From contig NC_083607.1 in assembly GCF_029168945.1 (NCBI RefSeq), forward strand, positions 41,649,257 to 41,713,256: a DNA stretch of 64,000 nucleotides, written 5' to 3'. Position numbers and translations under genes: made by a program. The notes below the pieces were generated by a model. That model ran no database searches. It saw nothing but the letters and a program-made list of their open reading frames with translations, and was not told where the DNA came from. The DNA is from Cannabis sativa (Eukaryota > Streptophyta > Magnoliopsida > Rosales > Cannabaceae). Below are positions 56,336 to 64,000 of this stretch, one piece after another (the stretch's first letter is position 1; each line of letters begins with the position of its first letter).

Positions 56336-59300
56336 GTTCCACCATTGTTTCATGTTTTATAAGTTTATCTCTAAGTAGTCACCGTAGGGGAGAGTCTAAT
56401 AGAGAAGAAAACTTACAAAACACTTATCAAATGAGATCTTACGGTGTTAAATGCGTTCAACGAATAACCATCCATAGGGGGACGAAGTCTAGCGTCTCGA
56501 GGTTATATTGAAAACATTTAACTATTATAAGACCAACAATGGAGATCGAATATCTTAATAATAATAAAGCTCATTATTTAAAGAGAGTTGTATTTTCTTT
56601 GATTCTCATTATTCAATCTATTTATTTTCAATATATATTTATTTAATTAAAATTTCCAATTTAGAATGAAAAATTCTAAATATAAATTTTACTTAGATGG
56701 ATATGAAAATAACATGAATTTCTTCCATCTTAGTAATAATTTCCAATAAATATTTAGAAAAATATTCAATTTAAGTTGTTACAAAATTAATTTAAATTAA
56801 TTTACAACTCAAATTTAATTTTCTATAAATATATATTGTATTTCGAAAAATTAAAGTATTCAAGGATACAATTTTCGAAAATGCGTGTTAAAATAAAAAA
56901 TAAATTCTGGAAAAATTATTCTAATTTAATGTTGGCCCAAAATTAATTAATAAAATTAATTTATAACAAAAAATATAATTTTCTTATTTAATTAAATATA
57001 TAAGAAAATTTTCAAATATTTAAGTATGATGATGAAAATCAATTTAAATATTAATTTTCTATTTAATTAAATACACTAGAAAAATACTTGAAGCAAAAAT
57101 ATCACCTATCTAGATTTTTCTTTGAATAATTAATTCAATTTCTAATAATATATTTTAATTCATTTATTTTAAATTAATCAATTAATGAAAAATCATTCAT
57201 TTAAGTTGGTCCAAAATTAAAATAAATAATTTACAACTTTAATCAACTTTTCAAATAAAATTCGAAATTCCAGCATTTGAGAAATGTAATTTTTAAATTT
57301 GATTAATAAAATAAAAAAAATATATTTTGAAAATTATTTAAATTTAGTTGAAAAAATAAATTTCAACTAAAAATAATTTTCTATTTAATTAAGTGTCATG
57401 AAAAAAATATTTAAGTATCAAGATGAAAATCAACTTAGATATTTAATTTTCAAATTAATTAAATGTATTAAATTCAAGAAATAAATAATTAAGTGTAGAG
57501 AAGACTTAATTATTAATCTCTAGTTTAATACTAGGAAAAATATACTTAAAATAAATTGTACCAAAATTAATTGTATAAATAATTAATTTCACAATCTATA
57601 ATATTTTCCTATTTAATATTAGAAATAATAAGTAGTCTAGAAATAACTATCTAGAAAATATCTTATTTGACTACGTATCTTTTCCACAAAATTTGAAAAA
57701 AAATATCTAATTTAGTGTGTATTAGAAAAAATCTAGAACCTAAATATTTTTCAAATTTAAATTTAATTAAATATGAAAAATTAAGTTGTAACCACTTAAT
57801 TTGAAAATATTCCATTTTAAGTTAATATTCGAAAAGATATTAACTTAAAAAATATCTAAAGAATCTTAATAACCAATGCCTAAAATTCATCAACTTAAGT
57901 TTGAAATTTTAAATCCAAAAGATATTCAGATTTAAGCTGGTATGTTATAGATAACTAAATGTCAACTTAAATAGGAATATTTAATGAAAAATTTAAATTA
58001 AGCTTCAGAAAGAATTTAGATGGTTATAATTCTATATTTAATTAAATACAAGAAAATGCATATAGTTTAGCTTAGTAAATTGTACCAAAATTAATTATTT
58101 AAATAATTAATTTCACAATTTATAATATTTTCCTATTTAATATTAGAAATAATAAGTAGTCTAGAAATAACTATCTAGAAAATATCTTATTTGACTAAGT
58201 ATCTTTTCCACAAAATTTGAAAAAATATCTAATTTAAGTTGTATTAGAAAAAATCTAGAACTTAAATATTTTCAAATTTAAATTTAATTAAATATCAAAA
58301 ATTAAGTTGTAACCACTTAATTTAAAAATATTTCATTTTAAGTTAATATTCGAAAAGATATGAACTTAAAAAAAATATCTAAAATATTCCATTTTAAGTT
58401 AATATTCGAAAAGATATTAACTTAAAAAATATCTAAAGAATCTTAATAACCAATGCCTAAAATTCCTCAACTTAATTTTGATATTTGAAATTCAAAAGAT
58501 ATTCAGATTTAAGTTGATTAGTTGTAGATAACTAAATATCAACTTAAATAGGAATATTTAATGAAAAAATTAAATTAAGCTTCTGAAAGAATCTAGATGG
58601 TTATAATTCTATATTTAATTAAATACAAGAAAATACATATGGTTTAGCATAGAATAAAAATTCTTTAAACTATATTTTTCTTAAATTAATTTCAAAATAA
58701 ATGAAATTAATTATGTTGCTAATCAATTTTATTAGGTTAAACTAGTGTAATTAACCTAGTACAGTTATTCAAATCAGGCAAATGGGCCTTCACAATTGGG
58801 GTGGTTCATATGAGGGGGTGCTGGGTTCAGTATGTCGTACCCACTACTATGGCTCCCAACTCTCACACAAGGCCCAAAAGAGAGGAATTTAACCTTAAAA
58901 TGAGCAACTGTTATTAATTGACTAAGCCCAAAAACTAAATGGGCCTAAATAAAATCTATCAAGAACTATGATATTTTATTTAGCAACAACAACCTATATG
59001 CATCTATAATGAAATTAAACACATAGGCTGACACAGGCACACTTTGGATGGGTCCTATCATGTTGCTAGGTCATACACAGATGAAAGAAGATTGTAAATA
59101 TACATGTTACAAATTATTAACTTGACCAAGGGAGCCATAAGTTAAAATCAGATCATTGGATCTGTCAACAAGCTAACCATGGCTATTTGCAATCAAGCAT
59201 TAATAGGTTTTAAAAACTTACAAACAAGCTAAAACACATACTCCTGCAAGAATGTTAGCTGGATAGTTGGATGTAGGATTTATTTAATGAATATCTTTTT

Positions 59301-60041
59301 CAGATTTTAAATGTAATTTAAATAAATAAAATAACAAAATTTAAAAGTTAGCAAAATATCTTACATCTATTTAAAATTACATGATTATAGTTATCTTATT
59401 TTAAATTTAAATAAGGTCAAATTATTTAAAAAAAAAATTAATTTAAAAGTTTAAAATCTGACCTTAAATTTAAAAATAAGATAAGATATAATCAAATTTA
59501 AAAATAAGATAGATTATTAAGCAAAAAAGATAGATACTAACTATTTTTAAATTCAAATTACACTAATATCTTGAATTAAATTTAAAAAAAATTAAATTAA
59601 TTCATAATGATAATTAGAATTGAATTAAGAATAGTAATATTATAAATACAGAACTACACAAAAAATCGGAAGTTAATTCCATGAAAAAGCATGAAAAAAC
59701 GAAGAAAAACAAAAAATTGCGAGCTGTACGGACAGTTTTCGCGCGCGCATAAGAATTTCAGCACAACTCCGTTTTTTTCGAATCTTCAAAAAATCATAAC
59801 TAATTCAAATTAAATCGAAATTGACTTCTGTAAAAATGTAACTTGCTTAATTTTTTTTCATACTATCCAATAAAAATAATTCCAGAAACAGATATTTAAT
59901 TATTTTTAACGAAAATTCACAAACAAATCAATCATCAAATAACACTCAATACAACATGATACCATCCAAAAACAAACAAACAATAGTTTTAAAGTCCAAA
60001 TTTCTTGCAAGTAAATCAATTACCATGGCTCTGAGGCCAGT
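56336..60041 (-). other. internal-region DNA of chimeric origin between two LTRs
   Basis: 56336-58075 resembles 51228-53080 but with many small differences and indels, so it comes from another family member. 58076-60041 is nearly identical to 52482-54446 and belongs to the tandem duplicate. It has no coding content. Confidence 0.75.
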
Positions 60042-61932
60042 TGTTGGAATTTATTTTACCAGGATCTTAGATCTACTCACAAGTATGTTGATTAACACCC
60101 TAAATATGAATTTTCTAAAACGATGAAATAAACACATATAAAGTTCAGGAAACCTTACATTGGGTGCAGCGGAATAATATGACTCCTTCCGTTCAGATAT
60201 CTAGCCCTTAATTCCTTTCTGTAGCAAAGCATTATCAATATCTGAACCTGGATCTCTTTCTCTGAATCTTTGATGCTAAAACTCCTTCTTGCTGAAAGTC
60301 TTTCTTCACGATCTTTCTCACTATGATTGAGGTATCACTTGTTGTGTGTGGGCACTACTCATACACTAAGAATTTCGAAATCTCAATGACGAAGAGAGAG
60401 AGAGAGTGGGTTCGGCCAAAGATAGGGAGAGAGAAGGCTCAGGTTTTTCTGAATCAGAAGTGTCAGAAGAAAAGTGTAATTTTCCTGAAGCCTTCACTAT
60501 CTATTTATAGCATTGCACTAGGGTTAGGTTTGAATTATTTCGCATTAAAATAATGAAAATATCAGTTTAAATTCCCTACAAAAGTGGCCGGCCCTATACA
60601 AGTGGATTTGGGCCTCACTTTTTGCAATTTTACAGTTTTATCTTTTCTGCATCTGGTTTTCTCAAAAACGCCAATTTTCTAATTCAACCATTTAAATGCC
60701 AATTCTAACTATTTAATAACTATAAATAATTATTAAATAATATTGTCATTTATCATATTTATTAATTGAACCATACAAAGTATCATAATTAACAAATATG
60801 CCCTTAACAACTCTTTCTTTACAATTTTGCCCTTACTTAGTGAAAATTTCACAAATAGACATAGTCTAGATTGAGAATTATAATTGATTAATCAAAACCA
60901 ATTATATGAGTCTTACAAGCAATATTATCTCAACTAGTGCGGGGACCATAGGTCTATTTAACCGAGCTTCCAATAAGTAGATCAAGAATTTAGCACTAAA
61001 ATTCACTAACTTATGAATTCATCGTTGAATCCACGCATAGAACTTAGAATTGCACTCTCAGTATATAAAATGCTCTATATGTTCCACCATATAGATGCAT
61101 CATTAGTTATCCATTCTTATAATCCTAATTTGATCAATGATCCTCTATATGAATGATCTACACTGTAAAGGGATTAGATTAACGTTACACCCTACAATGT
61201 ATTTTATCCTTAAAACACTTGACCCCGTATAAATGATATTTCAGCTTATGTGAAATGAGTACTCCACCATTTATGTTCGTTTGGTCAAGCTCGAAGGAGA
61301 TCATCCTTTGCTTACTATTCGCCAGATAGAAGCTATAGATTCCATTTTATGCTAGCGCTCCCACTCAATTGCACTACCCTGTTTCTAAAATGTACGTATC
61401 ACCCTGACCTAAAAGTACGCTTAACTAACAAGAACACGAATAGCCTTTCAAGATTGAGCCTACTCATAACAGGATTAAGAACATTTGATCTAGGATCAAC
61501 TAGGCGATATTGACTTGAATAGATATTACGGTAAGTTTAATAAATCTAAGTCAAAGTTCAATATCGGTCCCTTCCGATGCATACTCCATGCATCCAACCT
61601 GAGCTTTACTTTAACCAATTCTCTAGAAAGAACATAGCACTTCTCCAAATGCAAGTAAACTCTGTTGTAGATTATCATATCAGTAAAACCCTATGTCTGA
61701 TAAATCTAGGAAAGTTTATTCACATAGTCATGTTTACTTTCTAATGTGTTGACGGCACAATAAACAGGATCAAGTATGTGAAAAGGGTTTCAGATGAATT
61801 TATACATTATGTACATATAATCATGAAATAAATCATGTGAACCATGCAACATTAAATGTTATTTCTGACCTATATTAATAAGTAAATCTGATTATATTGA
61901 AATGAGTTTTATTTAGGGAATAAAACCCAACA
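60042..61932 (-). repeat. LTR in the second tandem copy (1891 bp)
   Basis: A nearly exact copy of 54447-56335 with two one-base insertions and a substitution. The TATA box is at 60501-60510. The frame at 60323-60553 is the copy of 54727-54957. Confidence 0.9.
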
Positions 61933-64000
61933 GTTCCACCATTGTTTCATGTTTTATAAGTTTATCTCTAAGTAGTCACCGTAGGGGAGAGTCTAATAGA
62001 GAAGAAAACTTACAAAACACTTATCAAATGAGATCTTACGGTGTTAAATGCGTTCAACGAATAACCATCCATAGGGGGACGAAGTCTAGCGTCTCGAGGT
62101 TATATTGAAAACATTTAACTATTATAAGACCAACAATGGAGATCGAATATCTTAATAATAATAAAGCTCATTATTTAAAGAGAGTTGTATTTTCTTTGAT
62201 TCTCATTATTCAATCTATTTATTTTCAATATATATTTATTTAATTAAAATTTCCAATTTAGAATGAAAAATTCTAAATATAAATTTTACTTAGATGGATA
62301 TGAAAATAACATGAATTTCTTCCATCTTAGTAATAATTTCCAATAAATATTTAGAAAAATATTCAATTTAAGTTGTTACAAAATTAATTTAAATTAATTT
62401 ACAACTCAAATTTAATTTTCTATAAATATATATTGTATTTCGAAAAATTAAAGTATTCAAGGATACAATTTTCGAAAATGCGTGTTAAAATAAAAAATAA
62501 ATTCTGGAAAAATTATTCTAATTTAATGTTGGCCCAAAATTAATTAATAAAATTAATTTATAACAAAAAATATAATTTTCTTATTTAATTAAATATATAA
62601 GAAAATTTTCAAATATTTAAGTATGATGATGAAAATCAATTTAAATATTAATTTTCTATTTAATTAAATACACTAGAAAAATACTTGAAGCAAAAATATC
62701 ACCTATCTAGATTTTTCTTTGAATAATTAATTCAATTTCTAATAATATATTTTAATTCATTTATTTTAAATTAATCAATTAATGAAAAATCATTCATTTA
62801 AGTTGGTCCAAAATTAAAATAAATAATTTACAACTTTAATCAACTTTTCAAATAAAATTCGAAATTCCAGCATTTGAGAAATGTAATTTTTAAATTTGAT
62901 TAATAAAATAAAAAAAATATATTTTGAAAATTATTTAAATTTAGTTGAAAAAATAAATTTCAACTAAAAATAATTTTCTATTTAATTAAGTGTCATGAAA
63001 AAAATATTTAAGTATCAAGATGAAAATCAACTTAGATATTTAATTTTCAAATTAATTAAATGTATTAAATTCAAGAAATAAATAATTAAGTGTAGAGAAG
63101 ACTTAATTATTAATCTCTAGTTTAATACTAGGAAAAATATACTTAAAATAAATTGTACCAAAATTAATTGTATAAATAATTAATTTCACAATCTATAATA
63201 TTTTCCTATTTAATATTAGAAATAATAAGTAGTCTAGAAATAACTATCTAGAAAATATCTTATTTGACTACGTATCTTTTCCACAAAATTTGAAAAAAAA
63301 TATCTAATTTAGTGTGTATTAGAAAAAATCTAGAACCTAAATATTTTTCAAATTTAAATTTAATTAAATATGAAAAATTAAGTTGTAACCACTTAATTTG
63401 AAAATATTCCATTTTAAGTTAATATTCGAAAAGATATTAACTTAAAAAATATCTAAAGAATCTTAATAACCAATGCCTAAAATTCATCAACTTAAGTTTG
63501 AAATTTTAAATCCAAAAGATATTCAGATTTAAGCTGGTATGTTATAGATAACTAAATGTCAACTTAAATAGGAATATTTAATGAAAAATTTAAATTAAGC
63601 TTCAGAAAGAATTTAGATGGTTATAATTCTATATTTAATTAAATACAAGAAAATGCATATAGTTTAGCTTAGAATAAAAAATTCTTTAAACTATAATTTT
63701 CTTAAATTAATTTCAAAATAAATGAAATTAATTATGTTGCTAATCAATTTTATTAGGTTAAACTAGTTTAATTAACCTAGTACATTTATTCAAATCAGGC
63801 AAATGGGCCTTCACAATTGGGGTGGTTCATGTGAGGGGGTGCTGGGTTCAGTATATCGTACCCACTACTATGGCTCCCAACTCTCACACAAGGCCCAAAA
63901 GAGAGGAATTTAACCTTAAAATGAACAACTGTTATTAATTGAATAGGCCCAAAAACTAAATGGGCCTAAATAAAATCTATCAAGAACTATGATATTTTAT
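61933..64000 (-). other. internal-region DNA running off the right edge
   Basis: 61933-63672 repeats 56336-58075; 63673-64000 continues in parallel with about 53055-53390 and 58650-58980 (including GGGCCTTCACAATTGGGGTG), so the array or another element goes on outside the window. Confidence 0.75.

Larger units (their letters stand above)
52482..63672. repeat. 5.6 kb tandem duplication (52482-58075 and 58076-63672)
   Basis: The sequence after 58075 restarts as a copy of 52482 onwards and runs through the internal end, PBS, LTR and following internal DNA to 63672. There the second copy continues into sequence the first copy lacks. By eye only about five differences were found: one-base insertions near 58832, 60227 and 60564 with adjacent changes, and a substitution near 61466. 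Copy lengths are 5594 and 5597. Each copy holds one full LTR. Confidence 0.88.

Overview
The window is plant nuclear DNA, almost certainly from a eudicot. It is AT-rich, has no dense gene content, and is mostly LTR retrotransposons nested inside one another. The families seen are a Tekay-like Ty3 chromovirus, a Sirevirus-like Copia element, a Copia-related family of gag-only and coding-free elements with 1.9 kb LTRs, a PIF/Harbinger DNA transposon and LINE remnants. No tRNA, rRNA, CRISPR array or complete host gene was found. The species cannot be fixed from sequence alone.

Layout. (1) 1-5473: a LINE/RNase H remnant at the left edge, then AT-rich intergenic DNA with one doubtful host exon (4464-4631). 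(2) 5474-16985: a minus-strand LINE pseudogene cut in two by a 9.6 kb Ty3 element (6755-16349, minus strand, TSD TCTTC, LTRs 2.3 kb, iMet-type PBS, G-rich PPT, gag-pol with chromodomain carrying one stop and two frameshifts). (3) 16986-18318: degraded LTR-like DNA rich in GGCTGGCC motifs. (4) 18319-45656: a nested stack. A solo LTR (TSD ATAAG) was entered by a minus-strand coding-free element (18457-44867, TSD ATGGC). That element was in turn entered by a plus-strand gag-only element (22752-28060, TSD GTTGC), by a plus-strand solo LTR (29028-34045) that itself holds a Harbinger element (29108-32229, TSD TTA), and by a Sirevirus-like Copia element (34927-44450, TSD GATAT). (5) 45657-47548: AT-rich DNA and a truncated LTR-like piece. 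(6) 47549-64000: a second coding-free element of the same family (47549-56335), followed by a near-perfect 5.6 kb tandem duplication (52482-58075 and 58076-63672), so that internal DNA and LTRs alternate to the window's right edge.

How the parts relate. The eight LTRs of the 1.9 kb family all share the same ends (TGTTGGGTTTTATG and CCAACA), a CAAGTGGGAGTT polypurine tract and a long non-coding internal region. Only one copy still has a Copia-type gag; none has protease, integrase or reverse transcriptase. They must therefore have been moved by enzymes from elsewhere. The Ty3 and Sirevirus elements carry full enzyme sets in recognisable but broken form. TSDs give a relative order of insertion; LTR pairs suggest the Ty3, Sirevirus and gag-only insertions are fairly recent.
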